Below are positions 24,667 through 33,930 of a DNA stretch of 40,204 nucleotides, one piece after another. This DNA comes from Magnetococcales bacterium (GTDB lineage Bacteria; Pseudomonadota; Magnetococcia; Magnetococcales; JADFWU01). The stretch spans positions 1 to 40,204 of the forward strand of contig JADFWU010000028.1 of the NCBI GenBank assembly GCA_015234045.1. Direction: 5' to 3'. The position numbers were made by a program, and so were the translations under genes. The stretch's first letter is position 1. Each line of letters begins with the position of its first letter. The notes under the pieces are model-generated. The model was given only the letters and a program-made list of their open reading frames with translations, was not told the DNA's origin and made no database searches.

Positions 24667-26292
24667 TCATTTGTACTTTGTATTGATTATCCGTCCTTCA
24701 ATTTGTGGCTTAAATATAGTGCCTTTGAGCGCGGACAACCCTTCAAAAGAGAGCTCTTTCAATCCACGCGCTGATTTATCCGTCTTCTGAACCATGGATT
24801 GATTCAGCATGGTATAGCCATCCTGACTAAAGTTGGCATCCAGTAGAAAATCATTGGTTACCGCTTTAATTTTCATCTCATCGGTTACCGGAATCGTGCC
24901 CTGATCAGTCACCAAGACCAACTGATCAACGTTGCCTGAATCAGGATCAAATTGAAATGAAAAACCGGAGATCTGCAACCACCAGCCATTTCCTGTCCAA
25001 TGGCTGATTGATCTATTGATCACCTCTTTCAAAATAGCGCCATTGATTTCGATCAGATAGAGCGTATTTGGATAGGGAAACATCTCTTCAAGATGACGCC
25101 GAGTAATCATGGTGCCTGACGCTAAATCCTGATTCAGACGCAAACTGCCAGAGTTGATAAAAGCAATCTGTGCGCCCTCTTCTTGATAGTACGCCCTGGC
25201 CTGATCCATAAACCAGTTACCAATATTTGTTTCAAAACGACGAATTGTCAGCTCTTCCGCTTGAATAACCACACCAGCTTCAACCAATTGCTCATCCAAG
25301 CACCCAGGCTCACTTTCGTTTTGTTGACAAAATTCTTGATCAAATCGGCTTTGCCAAGAGAGTGTCCGTTTCTCTACCAACGAATCAACGGCTACATTTT
25401 GATCCAGATCAAGAAATTGATGATCAACAATCGGCGCTTGACCGGATTGCGGCGTTACAGTGACCAATGCAGCGGTGCGTGCATCCGCATCGGCTTTGAT
25501 GATTAGTCTGCCATTTACAGTATGCACCTGCTTCTGGTGCTCATGACCGCCGATGATTAAATCCGGCCCATCTTGACCCAGCTCTTCCAAAATTGCCTTA
25601 TCTTCACTCACCATAAGATGTGTCAGAGCAATGACCAGATCCGCACCCTGTTTGCGAAGCTGTGCGGTCATTTTTCGGGCTGTTGAACTGTGCCCTTCAA
25701 AAGCGGTGACATAGGCTGGATCTTTGACATCCGTGGTTACTGAGAAAACACCCACTTTCAGGCCATTAGCCTCAAGCATGCGGTAGGATTTTACGTGCGA
25801 ATTATTGCCGATTGACACACCCTGGGCATCGTCCATGAAATGAATATTTGTACCTAACCAATCAAACTGAGATTCTGCAATCCGTGCATTGAGCAATTGA
25901 GCGTGTTTCAGTTCACTTTTATCAAACTCATGATTACCAAAAGTAACCATAAAGCGTGCATCAAACGCCTCAAAATCACCATCCAATCCATTGAGCACAT
26001 CAATCATCTGCTCACCGTCATACATACGGCTCATCAGCGAGGGATACAAAATATCGCCAGCATGAAGAACGATCAGATCAGGATGCTTTGCTTCCAGCTC
26101 TTTTCGAATCTGACGTACTCGAGATAAAGCCCCTCTTGTACCTGAGTCCACGCCTGCAATACGATAGATATCATTGACGGTCAATAACGTAATGGTGTTA
26201 GATCGTTCGGCCTGCGTGTTAAATTGACAACTTGCAACGGTTATACACGCAGCAGCAACAACCGAATACTTGATTAAATGCAATAAACGCAT
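24667..26292 (-). CDS. 5'-nucleotidase/UshA-family metallophosphoesterase lipoprotein
   Basis: Probable envelope lipoprotein (signal MRLLHLIKYSVVAAACITVASC, lipobox VASC) that hydrolyses nucleotides or related phosphoesters. ATG 26292 is chosen because an AGGA box lies 8 bases upstream. Metallophosphatase motifs: TVNDIYRI, LHAGDIL, VTFGNHEFD, ALTHLM and GGHEHQ. The first motif of the family normally reads N-D-x-H; here the histidine is Tyr, which may change the metal site or mark a known subgroup. A C-terminal 5'-nucleotidase domain follows (about 330-520, NIGNWFMDQARAYY, FINSGSLRLNQDL). It is convergent with cca, stops 4 bases apart. Confidence 0.88.
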   Translation of the reverse strand: MRLLHLIKYSVVAAACITVASCQFNTQAERSNTITLLTVNDIYRIAGVDSGTRGALSRVRQIRKELEAKHPDLIVLHAGDILYPSLMSRMYDGEQMIDVLNGLDGDFEAFDARFMVTFGNHEFDKSELKHAQLLNARIAESQFDWLGTNIHFMDDAQGVSIGNNSHVKSYRMLEANGLKVGVFSVTTDVKDPAYVTAFEGHSSTARKMTAQLRKQGADLVIALTHLMVSEDKAILEELGQDGPDLIIGGHEHQKQVHTVNGRLIIKADADARTAALVTVTPQSGQAPIVDHQFLDLDQNVAVDSLVEKRTLSWQSRFDQEFCQQNESEPGCLDEQLVEAGVVIQAEELTIRRFETNIGNWFMDQARAYYQEEGAQIAFINSGSLRLNQDLASGTMITRRHLEEMFPYPNTLYLIEINGAILKEVINRSISHWTGNGWWLQISGFSFQFDPDSGNVDQLVLVTDQGTIPVTDEMKIKAVTNDFLLDANFSQDGYTMLNQSMVQKTDKSARGLKELSFEGLSALKGTIFKPQIEGRIINTKYK

Positions 26293-26540
26293 ACCAATTT
26301 TCCTCAGGTGATATTTCATCTAACAAGCATGCCTCAGATTCAATAGTGGTAACAATTATCTTGATCCATTGCCCAACGTGAGAGCCACGGAAACTGAATA
26401 TCATTTCATTCAGAAGTACAATTCAGCTGAATGAATATGCTATACTTAACAATGAATCAGCAACAAAATAAACAATAATAGTCATAACATACCACTTAAA
26501 ATCAATCCTGGCAACCCTAACATGTCACATACATTGAGCC

Positions 26541-26906
26541 ATGGACAAACAAAAGCTGGCAGAAAAGATCGCAAAAAAAACCGGTCACGATCCTGAAACC
26601 GTACTCTCGCTTCTTGCTGCTTTTGTGGAGGAGGTTGCGCTTTCTCTTGAGTCTGGTGAACCGGTAGATTTTAAAGGATTTGGCTGTTTTGCGGTGAAAT
26701 CCATTCCACCTTGGCAAGGACACAATCCAGAAACTGGACAAATCGTCTCTTTGCCCAGCAAAGAGGTGCCTTATTTCCAATCTCATAGCCCACTCAGAGC
26801 CAGAATGAACGGTGGACGCGATTGGAAAGTATCGCGCAATGCATCTAAAGAGCGCGAAGCCGCTCGGAAACAACCGCCTGTCAATGATGAAACAGGCAAA
26901 CAGTAG
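26541..26906 (+). CDS. HU/IHF-family DNA-binding protein with a basic C-terminal extension
   Basis: 121 aa. Residues 1-90 follow the HU/IHF fold: MDKQKLAEKIAKKTGHDPETVLSLLAAFVEEVALSLESGEPVDFKGFGCFAV, and the DNA-binding arm with PWQGHNPETGQIVSLP, where the usual Arg of RNPxTG is His. The conserved Pro that intercalates into DNA is kept. About 30 charged residues follow (SKEREAARKQPP...). The N-terminal half lacks signs of decay. Start ATG 26541 has only a weak Shine-Dalgarno. It is more divergent than the usual HU-alpha/beta or IhfA/B, so it may be an accessory nucleoid protein. Confidence 0.85.
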   Translation: MDKQKLAEKIAKKTGHDPETVLSLLAAFVEEVALSLESGEPVDFKGFGCFAVKSIPPWQGHNPETGQIVSLPSKEVPYFQSHSPLRARMNGGRDWKVSRNASKEREAARKQPPVNDETGKQ

Positions 26907-26917
26907 TTGAGGATTCA

Positions 26918-26983
26918 TTAGGGTCGCGGCAGACGGACCAAGAGACAAGTGAGTGGGATAATTTATTTTTTCCGCGACCCTTA
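26918..26983. repeat. Inverted repeat downstream of the HU-like gene
   Basis: GGGTCGCGG at 26921-26929 and its exact complement at 26972-26980, with a 42-base AT-rich spacer and near-symmetric TTA flanks. A second inverted repeat follows: CAGCTGGAC at 26996-27004 with its complement at 27020-27028. Both lie between convergent genes and may act as bidirectional terminators, but neither has a convincing T-run. Confidence 0.5.
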
Positions 26984-27041
26984 ATGTAGATGGGCCAGCT
27001 GGACGGTGTTGAAGCCCTTGTCCAGCTGACACAGTACCATT

Positions 27042-28730
27042 TTACTCTTCTGCCTCGCCTGTTGGCGCATCCTTATCTGCTAATTTGACACAGTTGCGTC
27101 CCGCCTTCTTACCTTGATAAAGCGCTTCATCTGCCGCTTTAAGCATCAACTCCGCATTATCAATATTGTGATACGGATAGACCGAGATACCAATACTAAT
27201 GGTTACTTTCAATCCATCAACCACCATATTCTCAATTCGCTCACGGAAGCGCTCGGCGGCAATTTTTGAGCCTTCAATACCACAGCTGGGCAGAATGACA
27301 ACAAACTCCTCACCGCCATAACGACATGGAAAATCCACATTGCGGAAATGATCTTTCATCGCCTCCGCTAACGCCTGTAAAACGCGGTCGCCTTGATCGT
27401 GGCCGTAGGTATCATTAAATTTCTTGAAGTGATCGACATCAAACAGCAGGACACCGAGTTCCTGTTTATAGCGCCGTGCCCGACTATGCTCCTGTGCCAA
27501 AATTTCATCCATGCGCCGACGATTAAGCAACCCTGTCAATCCATCGGTATTGGACAGCGTCCGCAACTGCTCCTCAAGCCGTTTTTCTTCGGTTACATCG
27601 CGGATCAATGCCGCCGAACCCACGGTATTCAGATTCGCATCTCGGATTGTGGTGGCATAAAAATGGAGTACACGGCCTTTATAGACATGCGTCTCCGGCA
27701 TACCCACACCATTGCTGCTCAGATATGCATGAACATAATCAGGATCATCTATTATGTTCTCAAATCCACCTTCCACAAGCTCTTCAAATGACTTACTCAA
27801 CAACTTCTCAGCCGCAGGATTGACCAATACAATCTTTCCACTGCTGTTGGTAGCAACCATACCTTCCCGAGCACCAAGGATGATGGTGGTCAATTTATCC
27901 CGTTCAGTCTGAAGACCATCATGACTCTCTTTAAGTGCGTCACCCATTTGATTGAAACTGTTTGCCATCTGGCTTAATTCGTCGTCACCAATAACCGGGA
28001 TACGCTCGGTTAGATTGCCAGAAGCCATACCACTCATACCCGCAGTAACACGGGTGATAGGTCCAACGACTGAACGCCGAATAAGAATATAGGTCAAACC
28101 AAGAATCAAAATAATAGCAACAGCACCAACCACTGTTGCCTGCTTGCGGGCATCATCAATCTCTGCATAAACCGGTGCCAGAGAGGTTGTCAATTTCATC
28201 ACACCCTGGCTTTCACCTTCACCATGACAGCCATAACACGCGGAACGCTTCTCAATAGCCGCATAGAATGACAACTGAGGCTGACCATCTTCGCCCGTGC
28301 CATAAATAGTCAAAGAGCCTTTATCATCAATATGTTTAAACTGTTCTATGATATCTTGTGAGACAATCTGCGGATTATCCTGCTCTTTCCGTTTGGGGAA
28401 ATGATCTGATTCCAGCAAGGTATTGACGGCATTAATAGTGATATTGTCTCGAAAGGCTTCGCGTCCATCCATGCGAAGGATACGAAAATCACGAATCCGC
28501 GAAACCTGTTTGAGGTTATCCGAATACTCTTGAGCAATATCCGCATAGCCTGCCAACATCACCGTTTGCAAACCACCGCTGACACTTTCGGTCAACAACT
28601 CCATGGCCCGTTCATTTTGGTGAAGCAACGACTCTTCCTGGTGTTGTGTATAGACCATCAGGACGGCAACCAGTCCTAAAATCACCGCAACACCTACCAG
28701 TAAAAGAATTTTGTGCCCAATATTTTTCAA
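27042..28730 (-). CDS. Diguanylate cyclase with periplasmic c-type haem motif (HAMP-PAS-GGDEF)
   Basis: About 562 aa sensor that should make c-di-GMP. The start is placed at TTG 28730, which follows a GAGGG box; an in-frame TTG at 28757 is also possible, and there is no ATG nearby. Order: TM1, a periplasmic domain ending in the haem-attachment motif CYGCH (residues about 165-169), TM2 (VVGAVAIILILGLTYILI), HAMP (VVGPITRVTAGMSGMASGNL), PAS (about 280-380), and GGDEF with intact RYGGEEF. The haem motif sits in a DUF3365/Tll0287-like redox-sensing domain. This suggests control of c-di-GMP by redox state, NO or oxygen. Confidence 0.9.
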   Translation of the reverse strand: MKNIGHKILLLVGVAVILGLVAVLMVYTQHQEESLLHQNERAMELLTESVSGGLQTVMLAGYADIAQEYSDNLKQVSRIRDFRILRMDGREAFRDNITINAVNTLLESDHFPKRKEQDNPQIVSQDIIEQFKHIDDKGSLTIYGTGEDGQPQLSFYAAIEKRSACYGCHGEGESQGVMKLTTSLAPVYAEIDDARKQATVVGAVAIILILGLTYILIRRSVVGPITRVTAGMSGMASGNLTERIPVIGDDELSQMANSFNQMGDALKESHDGLQTERDKLTTIILGAREGMVATNSSGKIVLVNPAAEKLLSKSFEELVEGGFENIIDDPDYVHAYLSSNGVGMPETHVYKGRVLHFYATTIRDANLNTVGSAALIRDVTEEKRLEEQLRTLSNTDGLTGLLNRRRMDEILAQEHSRARRYKQELGVLLFDVDHFKKFNDTYGHDQGDRVLQALAEAMKDHFRNVDFPCRYGGEEFVVILPSCGIEGSKIAAERFRERIENMVVDGLKVTISIGISVYPYHNIDNAELMLKAADEALYQGKKAGRNCVKLADKDAPTGEAEE

Positions 28731-28757
28731 CAGACCACCCTCACAATGCAGAATCAA

Positions 28758-29092
28758 TTCAGCCAGTATTTATTGATAATGACGACAACATCATAAAACA
28801 ATTGATCATCTCATATTTCATGTATGAGAAAATCATCTTATAGTCGTAAAAACTTCTATATCTGACACCTCATAAGCCATTCAACATCGCAATATCTCTC
28901 TGCGTCAGGAAACCAATTCATTTTACCAATCCACACAAAATTACCAAGGACTTTTAATGGTCACTATTTACCATAATCCGATACAACGAAAACAGCCCCT
29001 CCCGTTTCCGAGAGAGGCTGTGAAAAAATTGTCTTTTTTGCACCTGTTTCTGGCCCGTGTTTGAGAGCCTCAATGCCTAACCGAAGCATCCA
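28758..29092. other. Gap upstream of the diguanylate cyclase gene
   Basis: 335 AT-rich bases between two minus-strand genes. The right part holds the terminator of the small membrane-protein gene. The left part should hold the cyclase promoter; no convincing -35/-10 pair was found by eye. Confidence 0.4.
28993..29020 (-). terminator. Rho-independent terminator of the 50-aa gene
   Basis: Read on the minus strand, CAGCCTCTCTCG-GAAA-CGGGAGGGGCTG forms a stem with few mismatches and a stable GNRA-type loop, followed by TTTTCG. Confidence 0.65.
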
Positions 29093-29245
29093 CTAGGAGA
29101 ACAGGGCAAGCAATCCAACGGCAATCAGAGTAGTGACACCCATCATTTCAACCATCTTACGCATCATATGCGCTTGACGCTCTTCGGCAATGGCGATGGC
29201 AATAGCGCGTTGGCGATTTGCATTTCTTCTTTGAGCTTGATGCAT
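29093..29245 (-). CDS. Small single-pass membrane protein, 50 aa
   Basis: From ATG 29245: a basic, Gln/Arg/Ala-rich N-terminal helix (MHQAQRRNANRQRAIAIAIA) and a C-terminal hydrophobic helix (MMGVTTLIAVGLLALFS) that would be the only membrane segment. A GGAG box lies about 10 bases upstream, and a good terminator follows. The frame is open upstream to 29341, but that part is less protein-like. No family recognised. It may regulate or anchor a membrane complex. Confidence 0.5.
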   Translation of the reverse strand: MHQAQRRNANRQRAIAIAIAEERQAHMMRKMVEMMGVTTLIAVGLLALFS

Positions 29246-29474
29246 AGTAGCGTGACTCCATTCGCTGATCAGGGTCGTTACGCCCTTTTTAGAAGAGTCT
29301 CCAAACAACCGGCCAGTCACGCACCGATGAAAGGATTCCAAGGTGTCATTGTTTCAACACCCATATAGTTATAACTCTGACGCTTGAATAATTCCAGAAA
29401 AAAATATTTTTTACATGGTAAGGTTTTATTAATCTCAAATCTTTCGCTTTATTCTGTACCAAACCGTTGAATGT

Positions 29475-32400
29475 TTATTGTTCTATTTTGGGCAGACCAT
29501 TTTGCAGATATTTGGCAAAGGTATTGGTATCAACAGGCCGACTATAAAGGAATCCTTGAATCTGATCACAACCAAATTCTCTTAATATATCAACCTGCTC
29601 CATCTCTTCAACACCTTCAGCAACCACTTGCAGCTTCAAACTTCTGGCCATGGAAATAATGGCCGAAACAATGGCGCGGTCATCGTTGTCATGCTCCACA
29701 TCCCGGATAAATGAGCGGTCGATCTTCAATGTCTGTATGGGAAATTTTTTTAACACACTGAGAGAAGAGTAACCGGTTCCAAAATCATCCATTGCCAAAT
29801 GGGTTCCAAGCTCTCTCAAGCTGTTCATGGTTTCAAGGGCTTCATCAGCGCTTCCCATCACCATACTTTCGGTCAACTCCAACTCCAACCACGCGGGCGG
29901 CATCCCGGTTTCCTGCAAGATCTTTTTAATTGTGGTGAGCAGATCACCACCGGTTTGAAACTGTCTGGCTGAGAGGTTGACCGCCAATCTGGGCGGATTC
30001 AAGCCCTGTTCGTGCCAGGCCACCCACTGCACGCACACGGTGCGTAAGATCCACTCTCCCAAAGGCAGAATCAAGCCTGTCTCTTCTGCAACAGGGATAA
30101 ACTCACCTGGAGAGACCAAACCGCGTTGAGGACTTTCCCAACGAATCAAAACTTCAGCCCCTTCCAATTGACCTGATTTCAAGGCCACTTTAGGCTGATA
30201 GTGTAGAATAAATGTCTGATCCTCGATACCCTGTCGAATTTCACTCTCCAAGGTTAAACGCCGTGCAACACGCTTACCCATGGTATCGGTATAGAAGTGG
30301 TAACCATCCCGGCCTGACTCTTTGGCACGGTTGAGCGCGAGTCCGGCGTTTTTCACCAAAATATCAGCGTTATTACCATCGGTCGGGAACAGAGAAATCC
30401 CAATACTTGCCGTAAAGAACAGGCGTTCCGACTCAATCAAAAAGGGCTTGTCCAACGCGCTACGCAAGCGTCGAATAACCTGAGTCGCTCCGCGTTCATC
30501 GGGAATATTACGAAAAACCGCCAAAAATTCATCACCACTCACCCGTCCAATGGTATCGCCTTCACGCAGCCGGTCACGCATTCTATCCGCCAACTCACGC
30601 AGCAACGAATCACCGGCACTGAAACCAAAGCGGTCATTGACCTTCTTGAAATGATCCAAATCCAGTGCAACAGCAGCCACGCGGGTGTGTGTACGATGGC
30701 TTTCACGAATGGCCTGCTGAAGACGATCATGCACGATGTCACGCACCGGAAGGGTTGTCAGTGGATCATGGTGGCGACGGAAACTGAGTTCAGCCTCTTT
30801 TGACTTGATACCGGTCTGATCTTGCAGAACAACCATCAAGTTCTGTATCACGCCTTTCTGATCCCGCAATGCAGTGACATGACGTTCTTCGGGATACAAC
30901 TCACCACTTTTGCGTCGATTCCAAAACTCGCCACTCCAGTGTCCATCTTTGGTCAACAGATGCCAATCTTCAATCCGTTTCCGAAGATTGAACCAGAAAA
31001 AACCCTCTGGTCCTTCTTCATGACCAACCACATCATGTTCTGTATAACCGGTGATGGCAGTAAAGGCGGGGTTGACTGACTGCGGCACGCCGTGAGGATC
31101 GGTAATCACCACACCTTCACGGACATGCTCAAAGACCTTTGTGGTGACTTGAAGTTGATCATGTACTTCGTCAATGGCTTCGGAGAAGATCCGTGTGGCA
31201 GTTTCCAGACGCTCTTCCATCTGACGCAGGTGAGAAATATCGAGAATTGTGCCGATTAACAACACAACACGCCCTTCCCGATCATGAGAAATATCACTGC
31301 GTTCACGAATGGTCAATACCGTACCATCAGGCCTTCGGATGCGGTATTCCACTTCTGTTGGCTCATTCTGATCACCGGAAGACAATGCACGTAAATGGTG
31401 ATCAACCCGTTTTCGATCTTCAGAATGAATGCCGAGCAGATAGTCGGAATAGGTTGGTATAAAAGCATCCGGCGCATATCCAAACATACGAAATATCTGA
31501 TCCGACCAGGTAATTTCTCGCCGTATGCGATCCCATTCCCAATTGCCAACCAGGGCCACACGTTGAGCGCGCAAAAAACGCTCGTGCTCGGTACGCAAAG
31601 CATTGCCGGCTTTCAGACGCTGCTGAATCTCACCACGCAATTTGTTATTAATCCGAACCAACTGGCTGGATTGTCGGCTCTGTTTCAAAAACAGATAGAC
31701 CATATAGATCATCATGATGGCGGCCAACACAAACAGAATGGACCGATAGCTATTGGCCTTATCTGCTTTAACACCAGCATGATCATCACACTCATGAATC
31801 AGATACTCTGACTCTCTTTTCAGTGAGATATCCAGACTCTCTTTTAACGCATCATCCAACAACGGCTTATTCACCAACAACAAATGCACATGACGCAGCA
31901 AATTATCTAACTGTTTTATTTCGTCTTCTGATTTACTTTGATTGAGGGTTTGTTGAAGAATTGCCTCATAATCAAGCAGTTGCTCACGCGAACCGTTCAA
32001 CTGGGCAACACCATACTCAAGAACAGCATCTCGAAGCTGATAACGCGTTGTATTGTTTTGCTTTAGGTCAGGGGCGTTCTGTGGATGTGAAGGAAGTGTG
32101 TACAACAGGTAGTTGAGAGAATTATTATAGAGTGCATTACTGCTTTTAAACTGTTCAATCAATGTCTGTTTTTTATGAACAAACAGTTTCAGCGCCTGAG
32201 ATTTTGGTACAGTTTGAATAGCGCGTTCATCAGATGTCTCACTACATGCAGAAACATCCAAATTATCCATAATACTTCGTAATGCTATGATTGGATTAGC
32301 CAAAACATCAAGATTGACCTGTGCGCCATAACGCACATCAACCAGATGCCTGTTCAACTCACTATCCAATTGTGCCACGGTGCGAAGGTCGTCTTCGATC

Positions 32401-32504
32401 TGCTGGTAGGCGGTAAGATTGATCTCAGCACCAAAAAAGAGCAAACCGCTACCAACCACTACCCCAATCAAAATTGGCGACAACCGTACTAATGCCCAGA
32501 TCAC
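29475..32504 (-). CDS. Membrane sensor with PAS-PAS-GGDEF-EAL (c-di-GMP turnover)
   Basis: 1009 aa. TM1 (8-27) and TM2 (about 256-274) enclose a helical periplasmic sensor of about 230 aa that looks like the DAHL domain often found on cyclases. Two PAS domains follow (about 315-425, with GNWEWDRIRREITWSDQIFRMFGY, and about 450-560, with GVVITDPHGVPQSVNPAFTAITGY). The GGDEF has the active loop RVSGDEF, with Ser in the first place, and an intact inhibitory site REGD five residues upstream. The EAL domain keeps AEVLIRW, NLSARQF, LELTESMV, MDDFGTGYSSL, KIDRSFI and QGFLYSRP, so phosphodiesterase activity is expected. Its GTG start overlaps the peroxidase stop (GTGA), and an AAGGAG box is 7 bases upstream. 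Confidence 0.94.
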   Translation of the reverse strand: MIWALVRLSPILIGVVVGSGLLFFGAEINLTAYQQIEDDLRTVAQLDSELNRHLVDVRYGAQVNLDVLANPIIALRSIMDNLDVSACSETSDERAIQTVPKSQALKLFVHKKQTLIEQFKSSNALYNNSLNYLLYTLPSHPQNAPDLKQNNTTRYQLRDAVLEYGVAQLNGSREQLLDYEAILQQTLNQSKSEDEIKQLDNLLRHVHLLLVNKPLLDDALKESLDISLKRESEYLIHECDDHAGVKADKANSYRSILFVLAAIMMIYMVYLFLKQSRQSSQLVRINNKLRGEIQQRLKAGNALRTEHERFLRAQRVALVGNWEWDRIRREITWSDQIFRMFGYAPDAFIPTYSDYLLGIHSEDRKRVDHHLRALSSGDQNEPTEVEYRIRRPDGTVLTIRERSDISHDREGRVVLLIGTILDISHLRQMEERLETATRIFSEAIDEVHDQLQVTTKVFEHVREGVVITDPHGVPQSVNPAFTAITGYTEHDVVGHEEGPEGFFWFNLRKRIEDWHLLTKDGHWSGEFWNRRKSGELYPEERHVTALRDQKGVIQNLMVVLQDQTGIKSKEAELSFRRHHDPLTTLPVRDIVHDRLQQAIRESHRTHTRVAAVALDLDHFKKVNDRFGFSAGDSLLRELADRMRDRLREGDTIGRVSGDEFLAVFRNIPDERGATQVIRRLRSALDKPFLIESERLFFTASIGISLFPTDGNNADILVKNAGLALNRAKESGRDGYHFYTDTMGKRVARRLTLESEIRQGIEDQTFILHYQPKVALKSGQLEGAEVLIRWESPQRGLVSPGEFIPVAEETGLILPLGEWILRTVCVQWVAWHEQGLNPPRLAVNLSARQFQTGGDLLTTIKKILQETGMPPAWLELELTESMVMGSADEALETMNSLRELGTHLAMDDFGTGYSSLSVLKKFPIQTLKIDRSFIRDVEHDNDDRAIVSAIISMARSLKLQVVAEGVEEMEQVDILREFGCDQIQGFLYSRPVDTNTFAKYLQNGLPKIEQ

Positions 32505-33463
32505 AGAGGCACTCCTTGATAGCTACCGGTCAACGATTCCAAGAAGCGTTCAATTTTCAAGACTTCATCATCTTTGAGCGATCTGCCCAGCTGATACCGC
32601 CCCATGATCCGAATTGCTTTATCAAGTTTCTCAACAGAACCATCGTGCAGATACGGTCCAGTACGCGCAACATTGCGCAGTGAAGGTACTTTGAATACAA
32701 AACGGTCTTTATCCTTTTGACTATGGACATAGCGGCCAAGATCACTTTGATCCCATTTTCCGCGTTTTTCAAAATAGTTTTCCATCACACCAAGCTGTTG
32801 AAACAGATTACCCCCAATATTTACGCCTTGGTGACACGCCGAACAACCATAGCCTTTGAACAGTGCATACCCCTGTTTAGCGTCCTCAGTGATTGCGTTT
32901 TGATCGCCCTTCAGATAGCGATCAAAAGGTGCATCCGGTGTAATCAATGAACGAATGTACACCACAAGCGCATCCACAATACTCTCTTGCGTCAAACCCT
33001 TTTCATAGGATTGGCTGAACTGACTTATATAGCTTGGATCACGATGCAATATATTTAGAATTTCATTCCAATCGCCATCCATTTCTTTTGGATTGGCAAT
33101 GACCATGCGAATTTGCCCTTCCAAGGTTTCCGCACGACCATCCCAATATTGGTAGAGATTGTAACGACTGTTGAATACAGTCGGCGTATTGAAAAGCGTG
33201 GTGTACTCATCCAGACCATAGGATTTAGCCAGACCATCTACTCCGGCCTGTTCGAGAATATGACAGCTGGCACAGCTGGTCTGCTGACCATGAGACAAAC
33301 GAACATCATGAAAAAGACGTTCACCAAGCGCAACGATATCAGGATCTTGACCATGTTTTGAAGGCAGTGGAGTGATAGGCTCCATAGCTTGGCAGGCTTG
33401 AAAACCAAAAAACTTAATAAACACCGCTAGATATATATAGATTACTATATTATGAGATTTCAT
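32501..33463 (-). CDS. Dihaem cytochrome c peroxidase (MauG/CcpA family)
   Basis: 320 aa with a signal peptide (VIYIYLAVFIKFFGFQACQA), so periplasmic. It reduces H2O2 to water with electrons from small cytochromes. Two haem motifs are present: CASCH (peroxidatic haem) and CSACH (electron-entry haem). Also seen: FNTPTVFNSRYNLYQYWDGRAETLEGQ and FKVPSLRNVARTGPYLHDGSVEKLDKAIRIMG, both standard for the family. It overlaps the c-di-GMP gene by 4 bases, so peroxide defence and signalling are made from one message. Confidence 0.95.
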   Translation of the reverse strand: MKSHNIVIYIYLAVFIKFFGFQACQAMEPITPLPSKHGQDPDIVALGERLFHDVRLSHGQQTSCASCHILEQAGVDGLAKSYGLDEYTTLFNTPTVFNSRYNLYQYWDGRAETLEGQIRMVIANPKEMDGDWNEILNILHRDPSYISQFSQSYEKGLTQESIVDALVVYIRSLITPDAPFDRYLKGDQNAITEDAKQGYALFKGYGCSACHQGVNIGGNLFQQLGVMENYFEKRGKWDQSDLGRYVHSQKDKDRFVFKVPSLRNVARTGPYLHDGSVEKLDKAIRIMGRYQLGRSLKDDEVLKIERFLESLTGSYQGVPL

Positions 33464-33525
33464 GGTACTCTACACTGTCAAAAAATCTAAACACATGTCA
33501 GTTACAGTGTAATAGTTATTTCCAC

Positions 33526-33531
33526 ATTATA
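33526..33531 (-). promoter_or_regulatory. Possible -10 box of the peroxidase operon
   Basis: TATAAT on the minus strand, 63 bases before the peroxidase start and downstream of the terminator at 33621-33664. No good -35 was found at 17-18 bases, so an activator may be required. Confidence 0.35.
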
Positions 33532-33620
33532 GCAACCAACATGCTTTCAGCGCAGCACTATACCTGTTTTATCTTTAGAAGGGTATGAATGGAGATTTTT
33601 CAAGAGAAAATTTGGCGCAT

Positions 33621-33664
33621 AAAAGAAAGGCGCTCCAATCATAAGATCGGTACGCCTTTCTTTT
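33621..33664. terminator. Bidirectional Rho-independent terminator
   Basis: The 12-bp perfect stem AAAAGAAAGGCG...CGCCTTTCTTTT has a 20-base loop and T-rich flanks on both strands. It closes the transcript of the small genes to its right on the minus strand. Confidence 0.7.
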
Positions 33665-33697
33665 TACAATCTATTTTCTGACAGTTTAACTATTCCA

Positions 33698-33826
33698 TCA
33701 TGAAAGCAAAGCATGCAGCGCCAACAGCACGCCACTGAGAATCAGTGCCGGCAGAGTGAGGCTGGTCAACAACACCAGCAGCGGATGGGAATCAACATCA
33801 TCGGAAAAATGGTGAACATGGTGCAT
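33698..33826 (-). CDS. Very small membrane protein, 42 aa, paralogue of the 36-aa neighbour
   Basis: The ATG at 33826 lies 7 bases after a perfect AAGGAG box. The product has a His/Asp-rich head (MHHVHHFSDDVDSHP) and one membrane helix (LLVLLTSLTLPALILSGVLLALHALLS). The helix and ending match the next small gene: both have PL, then TS-x-T-x-PA, then LL and H-x-L-x-S at the same spacing. The shared pattern and good ribosome sites argue that both are real. No family recognised. Small proteins of this kind often tune a larger membrane complex. Confidence 0.7.
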   Translation of the reverse strand: MHHVHHFSDDVDSHPLLVLLTSLTLPALILSGVLLALHALLS

Positions 33827-33930
33827 GGTCGTTCTCCTTAAGTATCGCCCGATAGCGGATCACAACTTACAACAACCGCCTTGCGAAATATCCTTGAAAG
33901 ATTGGCTGTCATCTCAACTGAAAAGCAGCA

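Noticed and set aside
26517-27032. 171-aa minus-strand frame across the HU-like gene
   Set aside because: It covers the HU-like gene on the opposite strand and has no domain-like pattern.
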